A stretch of 31,013 bases of DNA from the NCBI GenBank assembly GCA_037440885.1, contig JBBITI010000031.1, positions 1 through 31,013 on the forward strand, in the 5' to 3' direction. The notes below the pieces were generated by a model that had not been told where the DNA came from, did not search any database, and worked only from the letters and a program-made list of their open reading frames with translations. Position numbers and translations under genes: made by a program. This document shows, in pieces, positions 23,473-31,013 of the stretch. Position 1 is the first letter of the stretch. Each line of letters begins with the position of its first letter. The stretch is from JBBITI01 sp037440885 (lineage in GTDB: Bacteria > Chloroflexota > Dehalococcoidia > Dehalococcoidales > UBA2162).

Positions 23473-24550
23473 TGAATTCAGGGACGTAGAATTAGCCAAG
23501 AGATTGATAGCACATATCCACCAGACTTCTCACCGGGATATCAAATTGATGGAGTTTTGCGGTAGTCATACTGTAAGTATCCTTAAAAATGGTATTCGCC
23601 AATTGCTTCCCCCGAATATTGAAATGCTTGCGGGCCCGGGATGTCCGGTATGCGTTACCTCAACTGCTGATCTGGATAAAGTAATTAATTTATCCAGGAT
23701 ACCCGGAGTGATCATAACCAGTTTTGGCGATATGATTAGAGTTCCGGGAAGTCGTTCTACTCTCCAAAAAGAAAAAGCCCAGGGTGCCGATGTCAGGATT
23801 GTCTATTCAGTTCTCGATGCCCTGAAAATATCACGGCAAAATCCGGAAAAGAAGGTTATCTTCGTAGGAATTGGCTTCGAGACTACGGCACCTACGGTGG
23901 CCGCTGCTTTGATTCAAACAGAAAAAGAAAAACTTCACAATTTTTTCGTGATAAGTTTACACAAAGTCTGCCCACCGATCATGAAAACGATACTTGATCT
24001 TGGTGAAATCAGAATAAACGGCATCATATGCCCGGGACATGTCAGTACCATCATAGGGGGTTATCCTTATCAATTTATACCAGGCAATTATGGGATTGCA
24101 TGTGTTATATCAGGTTTTGAACCGGTTGATATTCTGCAGACTGTGGATATGCTGGTCAACCAGATAGAAAATAAAACGTATAGTGTTGAAATTGCGTATC
24201 GGCGAGTGGTGAAACCGGAAGGCAATATACAGGCACTTAGATTGATGGAAACGGTTTTCGAATTGAGCGATGCCGACTGGCGAGGTATCGGAATTGTTTC
24301 TGGAAGCGGGCTAAAAATTAGAAAACGGTACCGTCATTTTGATGCCGAATCTAACTTCGATATTAATCCTATAGAAAACAATGAAATCAACGGCTGTATA
24401 TGTGGGAATATACTGCGCGGGGTAGCAACACCCCTGGATTGCCGATTATTCAGGACCATGTGCACACCTGAACAGCCGGTTGGTCCTTGCATGGTATCAG
24501 CGGAAGGTAGTTGTGCCGCATATTTCCAATATGGAGTCAGCATTGAATAA
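23459..24550 (+). CDS. hypD: Hydrogenase maturation protein HypD
   Basis: The 363-residue protein has the HypD signatures LMEFCGSHTVSI (Cys at the FeS/active region), GPGCPVCVTS, GIGFETTAPT and a C-terminal Cys-rich part (NGCICGN, CRLFRTMCTPEQPVGPCMVS) that binds the [4Fe-4S] cluster. HypD with HypC is the scaffold on which iron receives its CN and CO ligands. The start is a TTG at 23459 with GAGG at 23448-23451, seven bases upstream. No in-frame ATG is available before the homology. It overlaps hypC by 14 bases and hypE by up to 20, indicating coupled translation. Confidence 0.94.
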   Translation: MKLANEFRDVELAKRLIAHIHQTSHRDIKLMEFCGSHTVSILKNGIRQLLPPNIEMLAGPGCPVCVTSTADLDKVINLSRIPGVIITSFGDMIRVPGSRSTLQKEKAQGADVRIVYSVLDALKISRQNPEKKVIFVGIGFETTAPTVAAALIQTEKEKLHNFFVISLHKVCPPIMKTILDLGEIRINGIICPGHVSTIIGGYPYQFIPGNYGIACVISGFEPVDILQTVDMLVNQIENKTYSVEIAYRRVVKPEGNIQALRLMETVFELSDADWRGIGIVSGSGLKIRKRYRHFDAESNFDINPIENNEINGCICGNILRGVATPLDCRLFRTMCTPEQPVGPCMVSAEGSCAAYFQYGVSIE

Positions 24551-25556
24551 CAAATCAGAACATATTTTATTATCCCACGGCAGCGGTGGGAAGTTGATGC
24601 ATGATCTTGTCACGAAATCGATAGTCAGTATTTTAGACAATCCAATTTTGACACGGATGGACGATTCCGCTCAACTGACTTTTAATGGTCGTATTGCTTT
24701 TACAACAGATAGTTATGTAGTAAAACCCTATTTCTTTACCGGCGGAGATATTGGGAAGTTGTCCGTATGCGGGACGGTGAATGACCTGGCAACTGCAGGT
24801 GCCGTGCCTAAATATCTTAGTTTATCCTTCATCCTTGAAGAAGGATTTCGATTAGACGAATTGAACGTAATATTGAAATCGGTCAGGCAGACAGCAGACG
24901 AAGCTGGTGTTCAAGTCGTGACTGGCGATACCAAAGTAGTTGAGAAAGGCAGTACAGACGGGATATTTATAAATACTTCAGGTTTAGGAATAATTCCCCA
25001 TGGCGTGAATGTCTCAGGGAGTAATGCAAAGATCGGTGATTATATTTTATTAAGTGGGACTATCGGCGACCATGGTATCGCAATTATGAGTCAAAGGGAG
25101 GGATTACGTTTCGAGTCTCCTGTTATTAGCGACTGTGCCCCTATAAATCAACTGATCTCTGAAGCTATTAATGTATCAAACAATATCCATTGTCTGCGTG
25201 ACCCGACAAGGGGAGGATTGGCTACAACCCTCAATGAAATTGCACAACAATCTAAAGTAGGCATCCGTATCATTGAGCAAGCAATACCGATTGAACAAGC
25301 TGTCCAGAGTGCTTGTGAGATGCTTGGGTTAGATCCATTATATGTTGCTAATGAAGGTAAGATGGTAGCTGTTGTAGCTGCACCTGATGCGGAAATTATT
25401 TTGAATCAATTTCATAAAAATAAATATGGGACAAAAGCAAAAATAATCGGTCAGGTAGTAGCAGAACATCCCGGGAGAGTGGTAATGAAAACTCCGTTGG
25501 GTACATCGCGTATACTTGATATGCCTGTCGGAGAATTACTGCCAAGGATCTGCTAA
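24531..25556 (+). CDS. hypE: Carbamoyl-dehydratase HypE (hydrogenase maturation)
   Basis: The 341-residue protein is an AIR-synthase-like ATPase with LLSHGSGGKLMHDL, TDSYVV, GGDIGKLSVCGTVNDLA and LRDPTRGGLATTLNEIA. It ends in PRIC, the C-terminal Cys that HypF carbamoylates and HypE dehydrates to thiocyanate. Two starts compete: an ATG at 24531 with no ribosome-binding site and a TTG at 24543 preceded by GGAG at six bases. Both overlap the end of hypD. The frame also opens earlier at 24480, but those residues do not match the family. It is the last gene of the operon. hypA and hypB are not in the window. Confidence 0.94.
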   Translation: MESALNNKSEHILLSHGSGGKLMHDLVTKSIVSILDNPILTRMDDSAQLTFNGRIAFTTDSYVVKPYFFTGGDIGKLSVCGTVNDLATAGAVPKYLSLSFILEEGFRLDELNVILKSVRQTADEAGVQVVTGDTKVVEKGSTDGIFINTSGLGIIPHGVNVSGSNAKIGDYILLSGTIGDHGIAIMSQREGLRFESPVISDCAPINQLISEAINVSNNIHCLRDPTRGGLATTLNEIAQQSKVGIRIIEQAIPIEQAVQSACEMLGLDPLYVANEGKMVAVVAAPDAEIILNQFHKNKYGTKAKIIGQVVAEHPGRVVMKTPLGTSRILDMPVGELLPRIC

Positions 25557-25866
25557 ATGTGGAACCAGTAGATACCCACGGGCAAGCGCGTGGCACTTTT
25601 ATAACTCAAGCTTCGCTTGACCACATTCACTCACGAGTTAACCCGTGGGAACTCTGCCCTTCAGGTTATCAGAACACGTCGAAAAAACGGGAAATGACCT
25701 GTTGCGAGCGGTCAATTTGCTTGCTCAATCGGATCGGGCAAGAAACTGGCAATTGCTGTATTTTCGAGACCAGCTTTTTCTTTTCGTAATAATCGGGAGG
25801 ACTTCGATTTTTCCACTGATATCCACTAGAGCCGGCTGTTTCCCCCGTTATTGCTGAAAAAAGGTA
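25557..25866. other. Convergent intergenic region with a structured palindromic element
   Basis: This 310-base gap separates hypE from the end of the UroD-like gene. Its first part holds the multi-stem element at 25575-25660. The remainder (about 25660-25860) has an open frame reading GNDLLRAVNLLAQSDRAR and neighbours that looks protein-like, but it has no ribosome-binding site and I do not recognise it. It may be a gene relic. Confidence 0.35.
25575..25649. repeat. Nested palindromic element (possible mobile-element end or structured RNA)
   Basis: CCCACGGG (25575-25582) pairs with CCCGTGGG (25642-25649) as an outer stem. Inside are GTGG (25589-25592) with CCAC (25621-25624) and the tight hairpin TCAAGC-TTC-GCTTGA (25606-25620). 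TAACTC (25602-25607) with GAGTTA (25635-25640) could form an alternative or pseudoknotted pairing. No U-run follows on the plus strand, so it is not a standard terminator for hypE. Confidence 0.5.
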
Positions 25867-27228
25867 CTAATAATAGCGTCCGTATTTATCGACAGAATCG
25901 ATCATGGCTTTGATATTGTCGGGGCGGGCATGATCGATGACGCTGCCGGCACTGAGGATAAAACCGCCGTTCTTTCCTACAACCCGGCATAACTTCTTGC
26001 AAAGCTCTTCTACGTCCTGTGGCGAACCAGCCTGGAGAATGGTGGGGGGTACGCCGCCCTGAATGCACATGTGGTTGCCAAGCACCTGCTTGGCCCTGAA
26101 GACATCGGTCTTTTCGCAGTAAAACACCACCTTGCCTTTAGGCAATTCCAGCAGGTATTCCAATCGGTCGTCCCAGATCCCTTCGAAAAAGGGGGTGACA
26201 GTATAACCAAGCCCGACTTTTAACTCAATGGTCTTCTTCAGGGTCGGCCAGTAGAATTTTTCAAAGTCTTTTTTCGACATAAAGCCATCAGAACCGCGGT
26301 GCAACGGCATGCCGGTACGGACCGGGTTGCCGCGTTCATCGGGACGGCCCGGAACAGCAGCGCTCATCTCCCAATCCAGGATTTGCGCGCAAGCCCGGAG
26401 CAGCGTATCAGACAAACGGAACATATCGAGCATAGTACCACGCATTCCCCGCAGACGATCGGAGATAGTATCGAACGGAGCGAAGGTGGAACCGGCGTAT
26501 CCGCCTCCACCCGATCCCGAAGGAAAACCGAGGCGTTCCATCTCCTGACTGAAAGCGAGGGACTGCCGGGAAAGGTCCTGCTGGATATACTGCACCTGGT
26601 GCAATTTTGCCAGCAGGTCGTCAAGTTCAGGCCGGTGCAGCCTTTCGAGCATACCGATAAGCAGGCGGAAATTAGGCATAAAAAGCATACCTATAATTTC
26701 GGCCAATTCTTGACGGTCTGCGGGAGCGGCGAAAGGAGACAGGGATTCCAGCACTTCGAAAGCCCGGTAGGTACGCGGCAGGTAGCGGCGAATGATGAAA
26801 TCGGCTGGATTATCCAAGAAAAAGTTATATTCCTCCGCCAGCATGTACTCGCCCTCGACAAACTGGTATGTCCCATCTACCGGAAGGGTGCCGCCCGGCC
26901 AGCGGTACTGCTTGGAACCGAGAATTTCCAGCACTTTCCCGGAACTGCCGACACCCATGGGGCCGTTGTCCGGCTCAAAATCGAGAAGCATTTTTTTACA
27001 GGCTGCGCGGTAGGCGGCATGATCGTAATACATGGCGGAAGCGGTCAAGCCGGCGTACTTGGCGGCGAACACACCGGTATTGACATTGACGGGCACACGG
27101 TCAGGTATCTGCAGGGTCATGGCAAGCCGGACCCGTTTTTCCCGCTCGGCGCGGAGTTGGGCGACCGTTTTCCCGTATTTCTTCTCGATGGCCGCAATAA
27201 GTTGCTGGTCGGTATCGATATGCATCAT
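25867..27228 (-). CDS. Uroporphyrinogen decarboxylase-like (UroD superfamily) protein
   Basis: The 453-residue protein shares the UroD/MtaA/CmuA barrel pattern, including RVRLAMTLQIPDRVPV near the start (about 31-46) and KKDFEKFYWPTLKKTIE. Near the C-terminus are PKGKVVFYCEKTDVF, IQGGVPPTILQAGSPQDVEELCKKL and GGFILSAGSVID. It is longer than true heme-pathway HemE (about 350). Relatives of this kind are often cobalamin-linked methyltransferases or of unknown function. The conserved His seen in many methyltransferases at the HxCG-type site is replaced here (FYCEKT), so I do not assign methyl transfer. AGGGA precedes two adjacent ATGs. It follows the CoA-transferase B gene by 10 bases and is probably in its pathway. 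Confidence 0.8.
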   Translation of the reverse strand: MMHIDTDQQLIAAIEKKYGKTVAQLRAEREKRVRLAMTLQIPDRVPVNVNTGVFAAKYAGLTASAMYYDHAAYRAACKKMLLDFEPDNGPMGVGSSGKVLEILGSKQYRWPGGTLPVDGTYQFVEGEYMLAEEYNFFLDNPADFIIRRYLPRTYRAFEVLESLSPFAAPADRQELAEIIGMLFMPNFRLLIGMLERLHRPELDDLLAKLHQVQYIQQDLSRQSLAFSQEMERLGFPSGSGGGGYAGSTFAPFDTISDRLRGMRGTMLDMFRLSDTLLRACAQILDWEMSAAVPGRPDERGNPVRTGMPLHRGSDGFMSKKDFEKFYWPTLKKTIELKVGLGYTVTPFFEGIWDDRLEYLLELPKGKVVFYCEKTDVFRAKQVLGNHMCIQGGVPPTILQAGSPQDVEELCKKLCRVVGKNGGFILSAGSVIDHARPDNIKAMIDSVDKYGRYY

Positions 27229-27238
27229 TATTTCCCTG

Positions 27239-28036
27239 TTATTTAGTTTCAGCGTCGGTACGCTGGCGGCGCGCGATGAGCGGGGCGGTGATAGTTCTTA
27301 AAAGTGCCAGTTCGGCGGCAGTGGGCGGTGGGGTGTCTTTCAGAGAAGGGGAAATCTTCAAATTCCAGCCTGTCTCAGCTTTGACTTTATCCAGGGTCAC
27401 CCCGCAGCCGGTATGCACGGTTGTGAGTACCATTTCGCCGTTCTCGAATTCATAACAACCGAGGTCGGAAACGACGGCCACCGGACCGGTGCCAGGACGG
27501 ATACCCAGGGATTCGCGGCGTCCCGGTTGGCCATCGAAATAGCCAGGGCAGGTATTGAAATCCACCTTTTCCGGGAATCGCCGCCGCGACTGGTTGAGGA
27601 TGATACAGGTGCGCTGGCAAAAGCTGATTACGTCGTTAGCTCCCCCACTACCCGGGAAACGATGTACCGGATGATAGTAGTCGCCGATGGCAGTATCGTT
27701 GACATTGCCAAAACGGTCGATCTGCCCCGCCCCGATGAATCCGAGATTGATGAAACCAGCCTGGCCCAGATAACTGATATAACTGAGGCCGGTCAATTTA
27801 TCGGCATGAAACTGGGTACCCAGGGTATCGGTTCCCATCGGTAACTCGAAATCCTCGGTACGGAGAATACCGTTTTCGATGACGATCGTGACGTTGGGCG
27901 CATGGGTATGCTTGGCCAGCAGCGCGGCGACCATAGGGAGGCCGACGCCGACATAGGCAGCTTCATGATCCCGGATCAGGTGAGAAGCGGCAACGATCAT
28001 CTGGTCATCAGCAGTATAGGTAAGTTCCTTGTTCAT
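27239..28036 (-). CDS. Family I CoA-transferase, subunit B (glutaconate CoA-transferase-like)
   Basis: The 265-residue protein has the catalytic signature VIENGIL with Glu54, the same number as the catalytic Glu of glutaconate CoA-transferase subunit B from Acidaminococcus. It also has GVGLPMVAALLA near the start and the oxyanion/CoA loop GSGGAND (about 129-135). With subunit A it would move CoA between an acyl-CoA and a carboxylic acid through a glutamyl-CoA intermediate. Steroid ring-opening IpdB proteins are related but usually lack this Glu, which argues for a true transferase. It overlaps the subunit A stop by four bases (ATGA). Confidence 0.85.
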   Translation of the reverse strand: MNKELTYTADDQMIVAASHLIRDHEAAYVGVGLPMVAALLAKHTHAPNVTIVIENGILRTEDFELPMGTDTLGTQFHADKLTGLSYISYLGQAGFINLGFIGAGQIDRFGNVNDTAIGDYYHPVHRFPGSGGANDVISFCQRTCIILNQSRRRFPEKVDFNTCPGYFDGQPGRRESLGIRPGTGPVAVVSDLGCYEFENGEMVLTTVHTGCGVTLDKVKAETGWNLKISPSLKDTPPPTAAELALLRTITAPLIARRQRTDAETK

Positions 28037-28950
28037 TTCACCAACTCCTTGTATCCATGGAAGACCGGCTCGGATGGTATCTGCTGTATGTGTAAACGAT
28101 TGAAGTAAGCTTCACCTTTTACCTGCCGGCGCCGGGAAAGAAATTCGTTCCAGTCCCGCACCCCGTAGACAAAATCATTCATGAAACGCTGATAACCGTC
28201 CTCCGAACCCAGCTCCGCCAGCAGTTCCGGCCAATCGCCAGAATAGCAACCGGCAAGGTGGAGGGGATGGGCACCCCACGGCTGCTCGACAACTGCGCTG
28301 ACGCGGTAGCCAGGAATAATAGTCAGATTGGGGTCACGCCGGATCACTTCGGACTCTACGATCTTTTCAGTGGTGATGATGACGGTACGGCTGGCGTTGA
28401 TTCCTTCAGCATCCACGCCGATGCTGCCCCAGCGCTGTGCATTGCCCTCAGCATCACAGCGCTGCACATGCAGGATCCCCACATCCGGGACGATCGATTT
28501 CACCGCGCCGATCTTCTCGCGCGTAAAAGGATCGTCGATCAGGGTGATATTCGGATTATATTTCAGCATGTCCGAGCCGGACTGACTGCGGATGGGGAGA
28601 AACCCAACTCCCATCTGTCCCGCCATTAGTGCCTGGGCAATACCGAAATGCGAGTATTCGATAAACTGGGGATACCGGCCCCTTTCTTGAGCCCGGCTCA
28701 ACCAATAAGCCCGGTTGGCATCTTGTCCGTAATAGCCGGTATAAACCTTATCTACCCGCCCTTCCCCGATAAGCAAGCTCAGTGAAGTCACCAGGCAACC
28801 GACCGTTTGCAGATGATCGATCCCTTGGCGCAAGATCTCATGCACTGCGGCGAAGGGCTCGCCGTGCTGCATACCGCCGATGAAAACGAGGTTGCCGCTT
28901 CGCACATAACGCGACACCGCTTCCTGCATGGAAACAACTTTAGCCATCAT
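28033..28950 (-). CDS. Family I CoA-transferase, subunit A (glutaconate CoA-transferase-like)
   Basis: From the ATG at 28950 the protein has 305 residues. It starts MMAKVVSMQEAVSRYVRSGN and has GGMQHGEPFAAVHEI and GFLPIRSQSGSD, which fit the alpha subunit of glutaconate-type CoA-transferases and IpdA. This subunit builds the active-site cleft and CoA pocket with subunit B. GGGAG lies five bases before the chosen ATG, and the ATG one codon later is equally possible. It is the first gene of a three-gene operon with subunit B and the UroD-like protein. The physiological acid is unknown. Confidence 0.85.
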   Translation of the reverse strand: MMAKVVSMQEAVSRYVRSGNLVFIGGMQHGEPFAAVHEILRQGIDHLQTVGCLVTSLSLLIGEGRVDKVYTGYYGQDANRAYWLSRAQERGRYPQFIEYSHFGIAQALMAGQMGVGFLPIRSQSGSDMLKYNPNITLIDDPFTREKIGAVKSIVPDVGILHVQRCDAEGNAQRWGSIGVDAEGINASRTVIITTEKIVESEVIRRDPNLTIIPGYRVSAVVEQPWGAHPLHLAGCYSGDWPELLAELGSEDGYQRFMNDFVYGVRDWNEFLSRRRQVKGEAYFNRLHIQQIPSEPVFHGYKELVK

Positions 28951-28970
28951 GCATACTCCCATAAAATAAA

Positions 28971-28988
28971 CGGGCAACACAACGCCCG
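28971..28988 (-). other. Small hairpin in the CoA-transferase mRNA leader
   Basis: CGGGC (28971-28975) and GCCCG (28984-28988) flank an eight-base loop, between the predicted transcription start and the ribosome-binding site. It may influence mRNA stability or translation. Confidence 0.35.
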
Positions 28989-29004
28989 CAATAATTTAAC
29001 ACGC

Positions 29005-29034
29005 ATCATACCAGCAGAGGATGGCTTCTGTCGA
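29005..29034 (-). promoter_or_regulatory. Promoter of the CoA-transferase/UroD-like operon
   Basis: On the minus strand TCGACA (29029-29034, five of six consensus positions) lies 18 bases from TATGAT (29005-29010, five of six). Transcription would start near 28998, about 48 bases before the first start codon. Confidence 0.6.
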
Positions 29035-29038
29035 CTGG

Positions 29039-29155
29039 GGTCAGGTTTTTGGAGAGGGGCATTATTTCTTGTTACGTCATAAAATACTACTTTGTTACTC
29101 AAGACCGATTGCAGTTATTCTTCGTTCTTAACCGTCCATCTGTAGTGTCCTGACC
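29039..29155. repeat. Distant 7-bp inverted repeat flanking an unexplained segment
   Basis: GGTCAGG (29039-29045) followed by TTTTT is mirrored by CCTGACC (29149-29155) followed by TTTTT. No gene lies between. It could be a relic of a small mobile element, but the arms are short. Confidence 0.25.
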
Positions 29156-29164
29156 TTTTTCTTC

Positions 29165-29536
29165 CTATCGATCCAATCGGATTTTATCAAGGTTGTGTCT
29201 AGCTTTTTGGTGAGACGGTACTGTATAAAAGCCGGTAAGCAACTCACACTTCTGGTATTCGATACAGCTTGCGCATGTAGCCAACGTCTTATCTCGGCAG
29301 CATTTTCTGATAGGACAATTAAGGCACCCGACAAAAATGTCACTTTCTGATTGGCATCCACTGCAGTTTATATCTTCTTTCTTCAGAATATTTCCACCGA
29401 GATATTCGGCATAGGTCTTCGACCATTCTTTTGCGGTTGCTAATCGCAGCTCATCGTCATTGCTCGCTTTTGAGATAAATACAGGACAGGCTTCACATTC
29501 TAAATCACAACACCCAAGATGGAGTTTCTTCATCAT
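29165..29536 (-). CDS. DUF3795 cysteine-rich protein
   Basis: From the ATG at 29536 the protein has 123 residues and about 15 Cys. The order matches DUF3795: GCCDLECEACPVFIS at the start, TAKEWSKTY, CSGC, FVGCLNCPIRKCC and CASCIEYQKCELL, then a helical tail ending in LDKIRLDR. The clustered Cys pairs suggest bound zinc or FeS, but the function of the family is unknown. Such proteins are common in anaerobes and archaea. GGAGG lies five bases before this ATG. It has its own predicted promoter at 29599-29626 and is monocistronic. Confidence 0.82.
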   Translation of the reverse strand: MMKKLHLGCCDLECEACPVFISKASNDDELRLATAKEWSKTYAEYLGGNILKKEDINCSGCQSESDIFVGCLNCPIRKCCRDKTLATCASCIEYQKCELLTGFYTVPSHQKARHNLDKIRLDR

Positions 29537-29598
29537 TAACACCTCCAAGCGTTGTCCACAGGCAATTGAAAAAGTTGTTTGGTGTCTATATATGAAAG

Positions 29599-29626
29599 AT
29601 TATCTTAAATATCCTTGATTTGTCTA
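29599..29626 (-). promoter_or_regulatory. Promoter of the DUF3795 gene
   Basis: On the minus strand TAGACA (29621-29626, five of six) lies 16 bases from GATAAT (29599-29604, five of six). The leader would be about 55 bases. Confidence 0.5.
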
Positions 29627-29674
29627 ACATCAACAACTATCACCATGTAACATCTTGAGTTATTGTAATCCTAA

Positions 29675-30763
29675 TTAAGACCTCTTCTGGATTTCTTTTG
29701 ACCATTTTGCTATCTTCTTGTATTTCAGCTTTTCATACTGACGGGTACTACCCTCTTCCCTTGAGGCCAGGTAAATTAACTCATTTTGCAGCTTCCTGTA
29801 GCTCTCTAGCCTTGCGGGGTCCAAATCACCATTGCCGATGGCTTCTCTTACAGCACACCCTGCTTCTGCGTTGTGGTTACAGTCGTTGAAGCGGCATCTT
29901 TTGGCTAACATTTCGATGTCGTAAAAGGTATCTTGGAGATCGTCTTCTCCAGCCCACATCTGGATCTCCCTCATACCAGGCGTATCAATCATCATACCAC
30001 CACCAGGGAGCAGGATGAGCTCCCGTCTGGTTGTAGTATGTCTCCCCATATGGTCATCCTCTCGGACTTCTCCTATCTCCTGTTTCTCGATGCCAAGCAA
30101 AGCGTTGATGAGAGCAGACTTGCCGACTCCAGAAGAGCCCAAGAAAGCGACTGTATGTCCTTTAATCAAGTAGTTCCTTAGTGCCTCTAACCCTATCCGT
30201 TCCTTAGCACTTACTGGGTGAATAGATATACCTGGGGCAATAGTTTCGACATTCCGAATAAAGACATCGACGTCGGGGCATAAGTCTACTTTATTCAAGA
30301 CAATAACAGGAGTAGCTCCACTGCTCCAGGTAAGTGTTAGATAACGCTCAACCCTACGAAGATTGAAATTCCTCCCACCATCCAGACCACTAACAATAAA
30401 GACAGTATCTACATTAGCAGAAACGACCTGTTCGTCAGTGCGTTCTCCCGCAACTTTCCTTGAAAACTTGCTTTTTCTTGGCAATACAGCATGAATTGTA
30501 GCCTTCTCCTCGTTGACTAGCGGTTTTATGACTACCCAATCGCCAACCGCTGGATACAGTTGCTCTCCCCCAGCCTGATATCTCATTTTACCAGCTATTT
30601 TGGCGGTTAATTCGCCGTATTGGCTATTTACTTGATAAGAACCTTTGGACTCGGATATTACTCTGCCGGGCACTGACCCAGGTACCTTCATCAATTGGAA
30701 GTGTTCCTGGAAAAACGAATTCCAACCTAATTCTTTTAGAAACTGTAACGGATCCTCGGTCAT
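29675..30763 (-). CDS. rsgA: Ribosome small-subunit assembly GTPase RsgA
   Basis: The 362-residue protein has an N-terminal OB-fold (about 30-95). A circularly permuted GTPase follows with G4 N157-KVD (157-160) before G1 G209-SSGVGKS (209-216) and G3 D260-TPG. The C-terminal zinc site is C290, C295, H297 and C303. This order is diagnostic of RsgA (YjeQ), which checks the maturing 30S subunit and releases assembly factors using GTP. The ATG at 30763 directly follows a short GGTGAC. Length is normal for the family. It is not functionally tied to its neighbours. Confidence 0.94.
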   Translation of the reverse strand: MTEDPLQFLKELGWNSFFQEHFQLMKVPGSVPGRVISESKGSYQVNSQYGELTAKIAGKMRYQAGGEQLYPAVGDWVVIKPLVNEEKATIHAVLPRKSKFSRKVAGERTDEQVVSANVDTVFIVSGLDGGRNFNLRRVERYLTLTWSSGATPVIVLNKVDLCPDVDVFIRNVETIAPGISIHPVSAKERIGLEALRNYLIKGHTVAFLGSSGVGKSALINALLGIEKQEIGEVREDDHMGRHTTTRRELILLPGGGMMIDTPGMREIQMWAGEDDLQDTFYDIEMLAKRCRFNDCNHNAEAGCAVREAIGNGDLDPARLESYRKLQNELIYLASREEGSTRQYEKLKYKKIAKWSKEIQKRS

Positions 30764-31013
30764 GTCACCATTCTACAGCATCAGCGTAGACATCTGCATC
30801 TTGCAGCAAAGTAATAACCAAGTCGTAGACTAATCGAACCTCAATGATATATGGAGCCTAATACTATTGTTATTGTGTGTTTTTTGTTTTTTTGTTTCTT
30901 TCCCTTGCCTGGGGGGGAAGGGTGATAAACATGCTAGTTCTTGAAATTTTACCTTATGTATTCTTGTTGAATCATTTGGTCGTTTGCCTAACCCCTCCAA
31001 AACCCTCTCCCCT
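30764..31013. other. Gene-free window end upstream of rsgA
   Basis: A T-rich tract lies near 30877-30900, followed by a CCCTT/AAGGG hairpin with a G7 run (30902-30922). The last 25 bases are a C-rich, CT-rich tract (ACCCCTCC, CCCTCTCCCC) that looks like the edge of a dispersed repeat. On the minus strand a 30-codon open stretch ending just before rsgA has no start codon and is probably a relic. Confidence 0.35.

Noticed and set aside
26299..27246. Plus-strand open frame of 315 codons opposite the UroD-like gene
   Set aside because: It mirrors a G+C-rich coding strand. The minus-strand product is the one with family motifs and a ribosome-binding site.
30764..30860. Short 30-codon minus-strand peptide before rsgA
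   Set aside because: No start codon or ribosome-binding site, and the frame is closed just upstream. At most a relic.

Overview
The window looks like a piece of an anaerobic bacterial chromosome. The best guess is a Chloroflexota bacterium of the Dehalococcoidia type. The clues are a solute-binding lipoprotein with a long Thr/Pro-rich linker after the lipobox, a cytoplasmic Hox/Nuo-like [NiFe] hydrogenase, tungstate uptake, and a UroD-like plus CoA-transferase operon. No rRNA, tRNA or taxonomic marker is present, so this is inference. Base composition is mosaic by eye: about 1000-4440 and 25870-28980 are G+C-richer than the hydrogenase genes, and hypFCDE is the most A+T-rich part.

Layout. 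(1) 1-1000: 5' part of a GNAT acetyltransferase gene (-), then a broken IS110-family transposase (+) preceded by a hairpin-forming noncoding end. (2) 1000-5265: an orphan peptide-type binding lipoprotein (-), divergent from a beta-lactamase-family serine hydrolase and an IclR regulator (+). A second copy of the IS110-associated hairpin repeat lies just after iclR, so this module is bracketed by direct repeats. (3) 5508-9560 (-): tungstate uptake operon in the order GntR-type regulator with a binding-protein-like domain, tupA, tupB, tupC. tupC appears frameshifted between its ATPase and its C-terminal TOBE-like domain. (4) 9856-20660 (-): one long operon for a cytoplasmic [NiFe] hydrogenase. 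Its order is RHH-receiver fusion regulator, PAS histidine kinase, NuoE/HoxE, a NuoF::GltD fusion, a NuoG-like subunit, HoxY, HoxH, maturation protease, and a stand-alone receiver. (5) 20886-25556 (+): divergent hypF-hypC-hypD-hypE, which make and deliver the Fe(CN)2CO ligands. (6) 25867-28950 (-): a two-subunit family I CoA-transferase followed by a UroD-like protein. (7) 29165-30763 (-): a DUF3795 Cys-rich protein and the ribosome-assembly GTPase RsgA.

The hydrogenase block is the most interesting part. The flavoprotein subunit carries an NADH/FMN module (NuoF) and, in the same polypeptide, a complete GltD/NfnB-like module with FeS, FAD and an NADP-type site. The NuoG-like subunit keeps several FeS sites and a remnant molybdopterin-fold domain. 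This suggests a soluble hydrogenase connecting H2 with both NAD(H) and NADP(H), possibly with ferredoxin by flavin-based bifurcation. Two-component genes lie at both ends of the operon. The first encodes an unusual ribbon-helix-helix plus receiver fusion, and a dense array of CCAATA/TTGGTA half-sites lies between its promoter and its start codon, as expected for an autoregulatory operator.
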